Notes: a model not told the origin generated them from the sequence alone. DNA of 64,000 nt from an uncultured Granulosicoccus sp. (GCA_947492525.1 CANLNQ010000014.1:124001-188000), one strand, 5' to 3'. Counted from the stretch's first letter, positions 50,998 to 60,688 are shown. Numbers and translations: made by a program.

Positions 50998-52287
50998 ATG
51001 GACACATCACTGCAGACATTGCATCGTCAGATTCCGGGTACGGGACGTGTCGAGGACACGCTTGCCTACATCAGGAACCCGTACACCTTCATACAGGAGC
51101 ATTGCCGAGAGCTGGGCAGCGACATCTTTGCTGGTCGCCTGCTGATGGAGAAAACCTTGTTCATCAGTGGCGAGGAGGCCAGCGAACTGTTCTACGACAC
51201 GTCGAAATTCAGTCGCAAGAATGCCATGCCCGCGATCATCAAGAACGTGTTGTTGGGTGAAAGCGGCGTGCAGGGCCTTGATGGTGAGCAACACTTGCAC
51301 AGAAAGCAGATGTTCATGGACATCATGACACGGCAGTCGATCAGCCATCTGGCATCCGTCTTCGAAGACGAGCTCGACAAACGCGCTGCCAGGTGGGACG
51401 GAGAAGCAAGCGTTTGCGTTTTCAACGAGATGTGCTCGGCCTTGACACTCGGCGTCTGCAAATGGGCGGGAGTCGAGCTGGAAGAGTCGTCAAGGTCGCA
51501 AGTGACCCATGACCTGACAGCCATGTTCAATGAAGTCGGTACGATCGGCCTGGGTCATCTGGAGGCGCGTAGAGCACGCAGGCGTGGCAATCGCTGGGCC
51601 GCTGCAACGATACAGCAGATACGAAACAGTGGGCGCGAGGCTTCTGAGAAGTCCGAATGGTCACCAGCAGAAGTCATAGCCTTTCACCGAGATTTACAGG
51701 GAAACAGACTCGAGGAGGACGTGGCAGCGGTTGAACTTCTAAACATTCTCAGACCCACGGTTGCGATATCGGTCTTCATCACGCTTGGTGCACATGCATT
51801 GCATCGCTTTCCCGATGCCAGACCGTCCTCTGCAATGGACGATGATGAGTTGCGATGTCTGGTACAGGAAATACGACGTTTCTACCCGTTTTTTCCCCTG
51901 GTTGCTGCGCGCACCTCGACATCCTTCGACTGGAAGGGATGGCATTTTTCGGACAAGCAGCTAGTGCTGCTTGATCTCTACGGAACCAACCATGATCCAC
52001 GTATCTGGCATGAGCCTGACCGTTTCGATCCATCACGTTTCGTCGAACGCAAGGGAAACTCTCATGACTTCATTCCTCAGGGTGGTGGGCAATTCAGTGA
52101 AAACCACCGCTGTGCAGGAGAGTGGATCACCATCAGGCTCATGCAGGTTGCCATGCGGTTCCTGATGGAAAAACTGTCTTACGAGGTTCCAGAGCAGGAT
52201 CTGTCGATCGACATGTCGAAGCTGCCAGCCTTGCCGGCGAGTGGGTTCGTGATTGCTGATGTGAAAACTGATCCTCGACCTGTCTGA
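50998..52287 (+). CDS. CYP152-type cytochrome P450 peroxygenase
   Basis: A 429-residue P450 that uses H2O2 to hydroxylate or decarboxylate fatty acids without a redox partner. The I-helix has LRPTVAIS, with the Arg-Pro pair (R252-P253) that binds the fatty-acid carboxylate, in place of the usual acid-Thr pair. The heme loop is FIPQGGGQFSENHRCAGE with Cys372, followed by WITIR. Gln92 in VQGLDG aligns with Gln85 of P450-BS-beta and not with His85 of OleT, favouring hydroxylation. The ATG at 50998 gives the full family length. Monocistronic; a decayed homologous 3' end lies at 59778. Confidence 0.92.
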   Translation: MDTSLQTLHRQIPGTGRVEDTLAYIRNPYTFIQEHCRELGSDIFAGRLLMEKTLFISGEEASELFYDTSKFSRKNAMPAIIKNVLLGESGVQGLDGEQHLHRKQMFMDIMTRQSISHLASVFEDELDKRAARWDGEASVCVFNEMCSALTLGVCKWAGVELEESSRSQVTHDLTAMFNEVGTIGLGHLEARRARRRGNRWAAATIQQIRNSGREASEKSEWSPAEVIAFHRDLQGNRLEEDVAAVELLNILRPTVAISVFITLGAHALHRFPDARPSSAMDDDELRCLVQEIRRFYPFFPLVAARTSTSFDWKGWHFSDKQLVLLDLYGTNHDPRIWHEPDRFDPSRFVERKGNSHDFIPQGGGQFSENHRCAGEWITIRLMQVAMRFLMEKLSYEVPEQDLSIDMSKLPALPASGFVIADVKTDPRPV

Positions 52288-52325
52288 CGGACCTGCTGCA
52301 TAGTGTTGCACTGAGCGGTTTTATC

Positions 52326-53111
52326 CTAGCGCCCCTTCCACACCGGATCGCGCTTCTCGGCAAAGGCGCGAGCCCCCTCCAGCTGATCTTCCGAAGTATA
52401 AAGGCGCTCGACGGTCTCGAACTGACTCCGTGTAATGCGATTCAAGGCATCCTGGAATTTCATGGATTCGGCTTCGCGTACGATCTCCTTGATGGCGGCT
52501 TGCACCAGTGGCGGGCCACTTTCCAGCGTTCGAGCCAATTCCCACACCTTGTCTTGCAGGTCGGCCAGAGAGGTGATTTCCCGCAGCAGTCCCCAGCGCA
52601 GCGCTTCCTCAGCGTCGAACCAGCGGCCGGTAAGCAGGAGATCCATGGCAACGTGATACGGAATGCGTTTGGGCAGTTTGATGGATGCGGCATCGGCCAC
52701 AGTACCGGATTTGATCTCTGGCAGCGCGAAAGTGGCTGTGTCAGCTGCAACGATGAGGTCGCAGGAGAGGGCCAGCTCAAGGCCACCGCCACAGCAGATA
52801 CCGTTGACGGCACAGATGACCGGTTTGTTCATTCGGGGTAATTCCTGCAAGCCGCCAAAGCCGCCCGGGCCGTAGTCCCCATCCACCGCATCGCCGTCAG
52901 CGGCAGCTTTCAGGTCCCAGCCCGGGCAGAAGAAACGATCACCTTGGGCTCGAAGTATGGCGACCCGCAGGCTGTCGTCGTCACGGAAGTTGCGGAAGGT
53001 CTCTCCCATGATGCGACTGGTGGCCAGATCGATGGCGTTGGCTTTTGGCCTGTCGAGAGTGACTTCCAGTATGGCACCCTCGCGCCGGGTACGAATGGGA
53101 CCATTGCTCAT
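52326..53111 (-). CDS. caiD: Crotonobetainyl-CoA hydratase-like enoyl-CoA hydratase
   Basis: A 261-residue crotonase of the CaiD branch, predicted to add water to crotonobetainyl-CoA to make L-carnitinyl-CoA. The oxyanion loops are FCPGWDLKAAADG and NGICCGGGLELALSCDLIVAAD; FALPEIKSGTVADAA follows with the catalytic carboxylate region. It is the fifth and last gene of a leftward operon whose stop-start overlaps are all four bases. In context it feeds the carnitine dehydrogenase fusion upstream. Confidence 0.82.
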   Translation of the reverse strand: MSNGPIRTRREGAILEVTLDRPKANAIDLATSRIMGETFRNFRDDDSLRVAILRAQGDRFFCPGWDLKAAADGDAVDGDYGPGGFGGLQELPRMNKPVICAVNGICCGGGLELALSCDLIVAADTATFALPEIKSGTVADAASIKLPKRIPYHVAMDLLLTGRWFDAEEALRWGLLREITSLADLQDKVWELARTLESGPPLVQAAIKEIVREAESMKFQDALNRITRSQFETVERLYTSEDQLEGARAFAEKRDPVWKGR

Positions 53112-55144
53112 CTGCTTCTCCGTCGAATGACTGCATCAACTGCCACAGCACCCTGGCTGCGCAGTATCAGTGGATTGATTTCGATATCTGTCAGGTCTTC
53201 ATGTGCCAGCGCCAGCTGCTGCAACTTCAACACGGTCTGCACGGCCGCGTCCACATCTGCGCGGGCTCGACCACGATAGCCGTCAAGCAGTGGCCAGAGG
53301 CGCAGACGACGCAAGGCCGCGTGAATGTCGGCAGCGCCGACCGGAGCGATCAAGGTTATCGTGTCCGCCAGCAACTCTGCCTCGGTTCCTCCAGAGCCCA
53401 GCACGAGAGTCAAGCCATAGGGCGGTGCGCGGCGCAGTCCCAGCAACAATTCTGCAACACTGTCAGTCACCATCTCTTCTGCCAGGTAGCCCTTCGCACC
53501 TTTCATGGGCGCTTGGCCTTCAAGCGTGCTCATGTTCAGACGAACAGCACCGGCTTCCTTCTTGTGCAGAAAGCCGAGACCCTTCATGGCAAGTGGTGCT
53601 GTCAGTGTTTCAGCGGATCTTGCCAATGCGTCGACCGTCGGTTCGACCACAAAACGAGGCACGCTTATCCCATGGTGACTCAACAGGGATTTCGCCTGAG
53701 CCTCATCGAGCAAGTGAAGCTTAACCTCTTCTAGTCTCGAAAGGGCCGTGCCTGCATTATGACTTGTGTCGGCCTGACTGGCAACAGGCCGCCAGCCTGG
53801 CAAGCCCGGCGGTGTAGAAGCCGCAGCGACGGCTCGAATGGCGCATTCCAGGCCGAGCAATGGCACGATGCCTCGTTCGATCAAATCACTGATGCGCTCT
53901 TCGCCGAAGTTCTCGGGCAGCGATGCGACCGGAAAAGCGGGCAGGCGCAGTCGGCCGGAAGCGGCCTCGACCGCATCCAGAGCCGGTTGAAAGGACGTTG
54001 GATCACACCGATCTGCGCGTGGCACATCGATCACGAACAAGCCGGCATCGTAGTCTTGCAGCATGGATTCGAATACCCGAGTTGTTGCAGAGGTATCCCC
54101 CCACAGATAGGTCTGGTAATCCAGCGGATTGGCCAATGCGATGTCTTCCCCGAGTTCGATTGACAATCGTTCGCATTGAGTCGATGTCGGCGCCGGGAGG
54201 TCGAGTATGCCCTCAGCCAGATCGGCGAACAGCGCAGCTTCGCCACCGGAACAGGTTACTGCGCAGAAGCGCTGTGCGTTCAGGGGGCCATGGACGTGCA
54301 GGATCTTCAGGGTTTCAACCAGCGCATCCAGAGTCGTGACTTCTGCGATGCCTGCCTGGGAGAGAAAGGCTCGGGAGGCGGCATCGTCACCGGACAGGGC
54401 GGCGGTGTGGGTCGCCGTAGCCGCGGCGCCTGCGGAGCTGCGACCGCTGCGCAGAGCAACCACGCCCTTGCTGCGTGAACGTGCGTTCTGCGCCAGAGCC
54501 GCCAGTGCTTCAGGATCATCGATGCCTTCGACATACAGGCCCAAAGCGGAGACGCGCGAATCCTGAAGTAACTCCTTCAGCAAGTCTGCCAGCTTGATCT
54601 GCGCCGCATTGCCGAGGCAGACGATATACGCGATGGGCAATCCTCTTGCCTGCATACTGAGGTTGATCGCAATGTTGGAGGACTGGCAGACGATGGCGAC
54701 GCCACGTTCGACGCGCCGGCTGCCGTGCTGATCCGGCCAGAGTAGAGCACCGTCGAGGTAGTTGATGAAGCCGTAACAGTTGGGACCCAGCACAGCCATG
54801 TTGCCGGCGGCTGTTACCAGTCTATCCTGCATGGCCTGCTCCGCGCGTTCAGCCCATCCCGATGAAAAGCACACCGCACCTCCTGCATCCATGGCAGAGA
54901 GGGTTTGCACGCAGTCGAGGGTGGCTTCACGGTTGACACCGAGAAACGTTGCATCAGGCGCTGCAGGAAGTGCGTCGAGCGATGGCAGGCAAGCATGGCC
55001 TGCGATGGTGGTACGAGTCGGATGGACAGGGTAGATGGGATCGGAGTATCCGATCTTGTCCAGTTGCTCTATCACGTTCTCTGCCCATCGTCCGCCCAAT
55101 ACCGCAATCGAGCGTGGGCGGAGCAGGCGTGCCAGGTTCGACAT
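53108..55144 (-). CDS. NDP-forming acyl-CoA synthetase (acetate-CoA ligase family)
   Basis: A 678-residue single-chain enzyme. The CoA-binding domain begins NLARLLRPRSIAVLGG, a succinyl-CoA-synthetase-like flavodoxin domain follows (CSGGEAALFADLAEG near residue 300) and the C-terminal ATP-grasp_5 domain runs from EAQAKSLLSHHGISVPRF to the end (LPLALKGLGFLHKKEAGAV-like core). It probably activates gamma-butyrobetaine or carnitine to the CoA thioester with ATP. The NDP-forming type is unlike the AMP-forming CaiC and BbsG-like enzymes. The ATG at 55144 begins nine bases after the dehydrogenase stop. Confidence 0.82.
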   Translation of the reverse strand: MSNLARLLRPRSIAVLGGRWAENVIEQLDKIGYSDPIYPVHPTRTTIAGHACLPSLDALPAAPDATFLGVNREATLDCVQTLSAMDAGGAVCFSSGWAERAEQAMQDRLVTAAGNMAVLGPNCYGFINYLDGALLWPDQHGSRRVERGVAIVCQSSNIAINLSMQARGLPIAYIVCLGNAAQIKLADLLKELLQDSRVSALGLYVEGIDDPEALAALAQNARSRSKGVVALRSGRSSAGAAATATHTAALSGDDAASRAFLSQAGIAEVTTLDALVETLKILHVHGPLNAQRFCAVTCSGGEAALFADLAEGILDLPAPTSTQCERLSIELGEDIALANPLDYQTYLWGDTSATTRVFESMLQDYDAGLFVIDVPRADRCDPTSFQPALDAVEAASGRLRLPAFPVASLPENFGEERISDLIERGIVPLLGLECAIRAVAAASTPPGLPGWRPVASQADTSHNAGTALSRLEEVKLHLLDEAQAKSLLSHHGISVPRFVVEPTVDALARSAETLTAPLAMKGLGFLHKKEAGAVRLNMSTLEGQAPMKGAKGYLAEEMVTDSVAELLLGLRRAPPYGLTLVLGSGGTEAELLADTITLIAPVGAADIHAALRRLRLWPLLDGYRGRARADVDAAVQTVLKLQQLALAHEDLTDIEINPLILRSQGAVAVDAVIRRRSR

Positions 55145-55154
55145 GTGGTGCGAC

Positions 55155-56315
55155 TCAGGAGCCCAGCGGGCGCAGCAGTTCCCGGGAGATGATGTGTCTC
55201 TGGATTTCGGAGGTGCCATCCCAGATACGCTCGACGCGCGCATCCCGCCAGAAACGCTCGATGGGCAGATCGTCCATCAGGCCGGCACCGCCGAAGACTT
55301 GCAGCGTGGCATCGGTGACTCGCCCGAGCATTTCCGACGCGTACAGTTTTGCCGAGGCAATTTCGCGACTGGCAGGCAGGCCCTGATCGAGCCGCCAGGC
55401 CGCGGCCAGAGTCAACCAGTCGGCGGCGTCGATCTCTGTCACCATATCGGCCAGCTGAAACCCCACTCCCTGAAAGCGACCGATGGTCTGGCCGAACTGC
55501 TTGCGCTCTGCGGCGTAGGCCAGGCCCAGATCAAAGCAGCGGCGCGCCCTGCCCACAGACATGGCGGCAACCGTGATTCGTGTGGCATAGAGCCATTCGT
55601 TCATCACCTCGAAGCCGCCGTCGACATCACCAAGCACCTGCTCATCCGACAGGCGACAGTCGTTGAACTCCAGCACGGAGTTCGGGTAGCCGTGATGACT
55701 GACGGAATGGTAGCCGGGGCGAATCTCGAAGCCGGGGGTACCGCGATCTACCAGAAATGTGGTGATGCGCTTCTTCGGGCCGCGCGGTGTGTCATCCTCA
55801 CCGGTGGCGACGAAAACGATGACAAAGTCGGCGTGTTCTGCGCCGGAAATGAAATGCTTGCTGCCGTCTAGTACCCAGTCGCCGCCCTGACGACGGGCAC
55901 TGCAGGACATGGAACGAACATCGGAACCGGCGCCGGGTTCCGTCATGGCCAGTGCATCCATCTTCTCACCGCGTACCGCCGGGAGCAGGTAACGCTCTAC
56001 CTGATCACCCTGGCAGGCCATCAGGATATTCTGAGGACGTCCGAAGTAGTGGGTCAGGGCCATCGAGCCGCGGCCAAGTTCACGTTCAACGAGCGCGAAG
56101 TCCAGGTGGGACAGTCCGGCACCGCCGACAGATTCCGGAAAATTGCAGGCGTAGAAACCCAGCTCCAGTGTCTTGCTGCGTATGCTCTCGGCAAGCTCGG
56201 GCGGAACACGGTTGGCTTTCTCGACCTCGGCTTCGTAGGGGTAGATCTCCTGTTCCACGAAACTTCGTACAGTGTCGACAATCATCGACTGCTCTTCGCT
56301 CAAACCGAAGTTCAT
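55155..56315 (-). CDS. Acyl-CoA dehydrogenase (gamma-butyrobetainyl-CoA type, predicted)
   Basis: A 386-residue flavoprotein of the ACAD fold. ALAMTEPGAGSDVRSM holds the FAD-binding loop, KHFISGAEHAD the next, AAERKQFGQTIGRFQGV a substrate-pocket block, and QVFGGAGLMDDLPIERFWRDARVERIWDGTSEIQ the C-terminal FAD and catalytic-Glu region. In this operon it would oxidise gamma-butyrobetainyl-CoA to crotonobetainyl-CoA. The start overlaps the stop of the carnitine dehydrogenase fusion by four bases. Confidence 0.88.
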   Translation of the reverse strand: MNFGLSEEQSMIVDTVRSFVEQEIYPYEAEVEKANRVPPELAESIRSKTLELGFYACNFPESVGGAGLSHLDFALVERELGRGSMALTHYFGRPQNILMACQGDQVERYLLPAVRGEKMDALAMTEPGAGSDVRSMSCSARRQGGDWVLDGSKHFISGAEHADFVIVFVATGEDDTPRGPKKRITTFLVDRGTPGFEIRPGYHSVSHHGYPNSVLEFNDCRLSDEQVLGDVDGGFEVMNEWLYATRITVAAMSVGRARRCFDLGLAYAAERKQFGQTIGRFQGVGFQLADMVTEIDAADWLTLAAAWRLDQGLPASREIASAKLYASEMLGRVTDATLQVFGGAGLMDDLPIERFWRDARVERIWDGTSEIQRHIISRELLRPLGS

Positions 56316-57757
56316 GGGGTTTGCTCCTTGTGCGCGGCGGCAAGGCTTGCCAGAAACTGGCTGATGGATGCGTCAGGATCGCAGGAGCGTCTCGAATCGA
56401 GACTGACATGCAGCAGGAATTGCTCGCAAAGGGACAGCGCACTGTCGTCGGCAAGGCGGCGCATGTCGTGTTGCAGTTTCAGCTTCTTGCCTTCGGCGAA
56501 CAGCACGCGCGTCCTGACGATGATCGTCTCGGCGGCGTGTGTCTCGTTCAGGTACTTGATGTTGTTCTCGGCCGTAAACCAGCTCAGACCCTTGTCCACG
56601 TATGGCTGACCGCAGCCTGCCAGCGCCAGCACGGCGTCTGCGGCGTCGGAAAAGACCTGCCCGTAGCGACTTTCATTCATGTGTCCGTTGTAATCGGTCC
56701 AGTCAACGGGGATGGTGCGATGAACGGTGAGCAGAAAACCGTCGGCAGTAATCTTTTTCGAGGACGCAACCGTGTTTGGCAGTGACTGCTCGTGTTCGCT
56801 GATCAGCAGACCGGCCGCGGCACCCTGTCCCTTGAGTGCGCGCATCATGGCCACCAGGTTGTCGTCACGCAGACGCTCTAGTTCGCGGATGCTGTACTGT
56901 CCTGACTGCGCATCCGATTGAGATGCGATCAGCTGCACCAGTTCCTCGGTCAGCTCAGGTACGTCAGTCAGCCTGGTCCAGGGCCATTCCAGGCAAGGGC
57001 CGAACTGCTGGACGAAGTGTGCCATGCCACCTTCACCACCGGCAATGCGATAGGTCTCGAACAGGCCCATCTGCGCCCAGCGCAGGCCGAAGCCATAGCG
57101 TATTGCATCATCGATTTCCCGAGTGCTGGCATAACCGTCGCGCACCAGCCAGAGTGCTTCGCGCCAGACGGCTTCCAGCAGACGGTCGGCGATATGCGCA
57201 TCGTTCTCGCGGCGCAGTTGTAGCGGGTACATGCCAATGCCTTGCAATAGGGTGTTCGACCTTGCCTGAGTTGCAGTATCGCCGCCTACGATCTCGACCA
57301 GTGGCAACAGATACACGGGGTTGAAGGGATGGGCAACCGTGATGCGCTCAGGGTGTGCGGCTCCTTCACTGAGTTCCGAGGGGCGGAACCCGGAGGTGGA
57401 TGAGGCGATGGGCAGGTCGGCGGGGACGAGTGCCTCGATGGTATCGCGTACCGAGTGCTTAAGGTCGAGACGTTCGGGAACGCTCTCCTGTACCCAGTCG
57501 ACGCCTTGCAGGGCCGACTCCAGCGTATCGCACAGGTGAATCCGGCCTTCTGGCGGAAGTGTTTGCTCATACAGCATGGGCAATGCACGACGCGCATTGC
57601 CAAGCACTTCATCGATAAGGCGCGCGGCATCCGGAGCAGGGTCGAAGACGTTGACATCCCAGCCATTGAGAGCGAATCGAGCGGCCCATCCGCCACCGAT
57701 GACGCCGCCGCCGACAATGGCAACACGTCGCGTATCGCAGTTGGCTGGTTGCTTCAT
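56312..57757 (-). CDS. L-carnitine 3-dehydrogenase - betainyl-CoA thioesterase fusion
   Basis: A 481-residue two-domain enzyme. The N-terminal domain is a 3-hydroxyacyl-CoA-dehydrogenase fold with the NAD motif VAIVGGGVIGGGWAARF at residues 12-28 and the HPFNPVYLLPLVEIVGG block; it oxidises L-carnitine to 3-dehydrocarnitine. From about residue 345 there is a hot-dog thioesterase with VDWTDYNGHMNESRYG, expected to hydrolyse betainyl-CoA to glycine betaine. This fusion is known from carnitine-degrading bacteria. Its start overlaps the BKACE stop, so product and substrate flow are coupled. Confidence 0.92.
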   Translation of the reverse strand: MKQPANCDTRRVAIVGGGVIGGGWAARFALNGWDVNVFDPAPDAARLIDEVLGNARRALPMLYEQTLPPEGRIHLCDTLESALQGVDWVQESVPERLDLKHSVRDTIEALVPADLPIASSTSGFRPSELSEGAAHPERITVAHPFNPVYLLPLVEIVGGDTATQARSNTLLQGIGMYPLQLRRENDAHIADRLLEAVWREALWLVRDGYASTREIDDAIRYGFGLRWAQMGLFETYRIAGGEGGMAHFVQQFGPCLEWPWTRLTDVPELTEELVQLIASQSDAQSGQYSIRELERLRDDNLVAMMRALKGQGAAAGLLISEHEQSLPNTVASSKKITADGFLLTVHRTIPVDWTDYNGHMNESRYGQVFSDAADAVLALAGCGQPYVDKGLSWFTAENNIKYLNETHAAETIIVRTRVLFAEGKKLKLQHDMRRLADDSALSLCEQFLLHVSLDSRRSCDPDASISQFLASLAAAHKEQTP

Positions 57758-58665
57758 TGTGGTGCTCGCTTGGTCAGGTTCAGTTTGTCTCGTACGGCCT
57801 CGGGGCCCATGATCCTGGATCCCATCCCCTCGATGAGAGTGACTGCCCGTTCCACCAGTTGTGCGTTGGTCGCCAGTACGCCTTTGGACAGAAACAGATT
57901 GTCTTCCAGTCCAACGCGGACATTGCCACCGGCGAGTACCGAGCTTGCCACATAAGGCATCTGGTCACGCCCCAGACTGAAGGCAGACCAATACCAGTCG
58001 GCTGGTACCTGATTGACCATGGCGAGAAATGTACCGAGATCGTTGGGAGCACCCCAGGGGACACCCATGCAAAGCTGTACCAAAGCAGGTGAAGGCAGAA
58101 CTCCTTCTCGAGCCAGCTCCTTCGCAAACCACAGATGTCCGGTGTCAAAGGTTTCTATCTCCGGTCGTATGCCCAGTTCGATCATCTTCGTGCACATCGC
58201 CTTGAGCATGCCCGGGGTATTGGTCATGACGTAATCGGCTTCGGAAAAATTCATGGTGCCGCAGTCAAGTGTGCAGATCTCGGGCAGGCACGCAGCCAGG
58301 TGTGCAACTCGCTCACTGGCGCCCACCATGTCCGTGCCTGCCGCGTCCAATGGCAGTGGGTTCTCGGTGCTGCCGAAGACGATATCGCCGCCCATGCCGG
58401 CGGTGAGATTCAGCACCACATCCGTGTCCGAATCCCGAATGCGTTCGGTGACTTCCTTGTAGAGATTGATATCGCGCGACGGTGCGCCCGACTCCGGGTC
58501 CCGAACATGGCAGTGCACCACGGCAGCACCGGCCTTGGCAGCATCGATGGCACTTTCGGCTATCGCTTGCGGACTACGGGGGACGTGCGGCGAGCGATCC
58601 TGTGTCGAACCTGAACCCGTGACTGCGCAGGTGATGAAGACAGAACGGTTGATCTCCAGAGGCAT
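57754..58665 (-). CDS. BKACE (DUF849) 3-dehydrocarnitine cleavage enzyme
   Basis: A 303-residue TIM-barrel enzyme of the beta-keto acid cleavage family. AKAGAAVVHCHVRDP has the zinc-binding His pair (H51, H53), VVLNLTAGMGGD and DCGTMNF follow, and VRVGLEDNLFLSKG is the family's C-terminal signature. Next to a carnitine dehydrogenase it is expected to condense 3-dehydrocarnitine with acetyl-CoA, giving acetoacetate and betainyl-CoA. First gene of the operon, divergent from the GlxA-type regulator. Confidence 0.92.
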   Translation of the reverse strand: MPLEINRSVFITCAVTGSGSTQDRSPHVPRSPQAIAESAIDAAKAGAAVVHCHVRDPESGAPSRDINLYKEVTERIRDSDTDVVLNLTAGMGGDIVFGSTENPLPLDAAGTDMVGASERVAHLAACLPEICTLDCGTMNFSEADYVMTNTPGMLKAMCTKMIELGIRPEIETFDTGHLWFAKELAREGVLPSPALVQLCMGVPWGAPNDLGTFLAMVNQVPADWYWSAFSLGRDQMPYVASSVLAGGNVRVGLEDNLFLSKGVLATNAQLVERAVTLIEGMGSRIMGPEAVRDKLNLTKRAPQ

Positions 58666-58694
58666 GGTCAGGGTCCGTGGTGGGTCCGAGGTGT

Positions 58695-58714
58695 GGCCGT
58701 GGCAAGGCCGTGGC
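58695..58714. repeat. Direct repeat GGCCGTGGC, 11-bp period, in the divergent promoter
   Basis: Two copies of GGCCGTGGC (58695-58703 and 58706-58714) start 11 bases apart, one helical turn, in the 120-base region between the BKACE operon and the AraC-type regulator. AraC-family proteins often bind direct repeats, so this is a candidate activator site. Confidence 0.45.
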
Positions 58715-58785
58715 TGAAACTGTACAAACCGTAGCAGACGCCGTAGAGTTCGACATTGCCCATTCTGCCAATTTGATAGCCATTC

Positions 58786-59739
58786 ATGCCAGATCAGTCA
58801 TTGCAGGTGAATCTTCTGCTGTGCGACGGTTTTTCCAATCTGGTTCTGGCCTGTGCGCTGGAGCCATTGCGGGCAGTGCGCAACCAGGGGCGGGAGACAG
58901 TCGACTGGTCCATTCTGGCGCTTGCCGGGAAGGATGTCTGCTCTTCCAGTGGTTTGCGCATGGCGGCGGATGGACCAACGGATCAGGCTCGGCCTTGCGA
59001 TGTACTGATCGTCATAGCCGGTTATGGCTATCGGGAACATGCCAGTCCGGAAACACGCCGGCTTCTGCGCACACTGTCTCGGCGGGCAAACACCCTTGTT
59101 GGCGTGGATGCCGGCGCCTGGTTGCTGGCGTCTGCCGGGCTGCTCAACCATCGGGATGCCACCATCCACTGGCAAATCGAGTCATCCTTTGCCGACGCCT
59201 TCCCCTTGGTGCGGCTGAAACCGGATCGCTTCGTCAGAGATGGTCGCTTCTGGACCGCAGGCGGGGCGTCGACAGTGCTGGACCTGATGACCGTTTTGAT
59301 CGAGGAGCGCTTCGGCGCCGCCATGGCCTTCGAGGTCTCGACACTGTTCCTGCATGACAGCGCACGACAACTGAGCAGCGGACGTGGTCCGGGTCATCTG
59401 AACAGTCCCGAAACGCCTGAATTGCATACGGCAATCAACCAAATGGTATCGACGATAGAGCAGCCTGAATCACTGGAGCACATCGCCAGCGCAGCCGGTC
59501 TGTCCCTGCGTTCCATGCACCGACTCTTCATGAGCAGGCTGGGCATGCCGCCTGGTCGGTACTACCAGTCCTTGCGCCTGGCCCGGGCAAAGGATCTGGC
59601 CGAAACGACTGATCTGTCGCTGCAACAGCTGGCCGTGTTGACTGGATTTTCCATGGGTACAACCTTGAGCCGGGCCTACAAGGCCCGTTTCGGTACGACC
59701 ATCAGGCGTGTGCGTTCCAACCGTTCTTGCAGGACGTGA
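58786..59739 (+). CDS. GlxA/AraC-family regulator, CdhR-like
   Basis: A 317-residue transcriptional regulator. The N-terminal DJ-1/PfpI amidotransferase-like sensor domain runs to about residue 190 (VNLLLCDGFSNLVLACALEPLRAV, DVLIVIAGYGYREH), and the C-terminal AraC DNA-binding domain spans about 220-310 (LEHIASAAGLSLRSMHRLFMSRLGM, LARAKDLAETT, LAVLTGFSMGTTLSRAYKARFG). Its place next to the carnitine operon matches CdhR of pseudomonads, which activates carnitine dehydrogenase. It is divergent from BKACE. Confidence 0.9.
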   Translation: MPDQSLQVNLLLCDGFSNLVLACALEPLRAVRNQGRETVDWSILALAGKDVCSSSGLRMAADGPTDQARPCDVLIVIAGYGYREHASPETRRLLRTLSRRANTLVGVDAGAWLLASAGLLNHRDATIHWQIESSFADAFPLVRLKPDRFVRDGRFWTAGGASTVLDLMTVLIEERFGAAMAFEVSTLFLHDSARQLSSGRGPGHLNSPETPELHTAINQMVSTIEQPESLEHIASAAGLSLRSMHRLFMSRLGMPPGRYYQSLRLARAKDLAETTDLSLQQLAVLTGFSMGTTLSRAYKARFGTTIRRVRSNRSCRT

Positions 59740-59777
59740 TGTTCAATTTAGGGCCAGTTTCGCCGGTAGATTTACTT

Positions 59778-59894
59778 GATCCCTGTTGAAACGATTGTCT
59801 TGCGAGGTTCCATAGCAGAACCTATCGATAACCATGTCGACGTTGCCAAGCATTACCGGCGAACCGGTTTGTGATTGCTGATGCGAAACTCGAT
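59778..59894 (+). pseudogene. Decayed 3' end of a CYP152 P450 gene
   Basis: This stretch aligns with 52157-52272, the last 38 codons of the intact CYP152 gene, at roughly three-quarters base identity by eye. Shared segments include GCGAGGTTCCA versus ACGAGGTTCCA, ATGTCGACGTTGCCA versus ATGTCGAAGCTGCCA, and GTGATTGCTGATG. One extra base between the second and third blocks breaks the frame, and TAG replaces GAG within it. It therefore cannot be translated as the P450 end. It is in the same orientation as the intact gene, with the carnitine operon between them. Confidence 0.75.
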
Positions 59895-59896
59895 AG

Positions 59897-60688
<792 letters not shown>

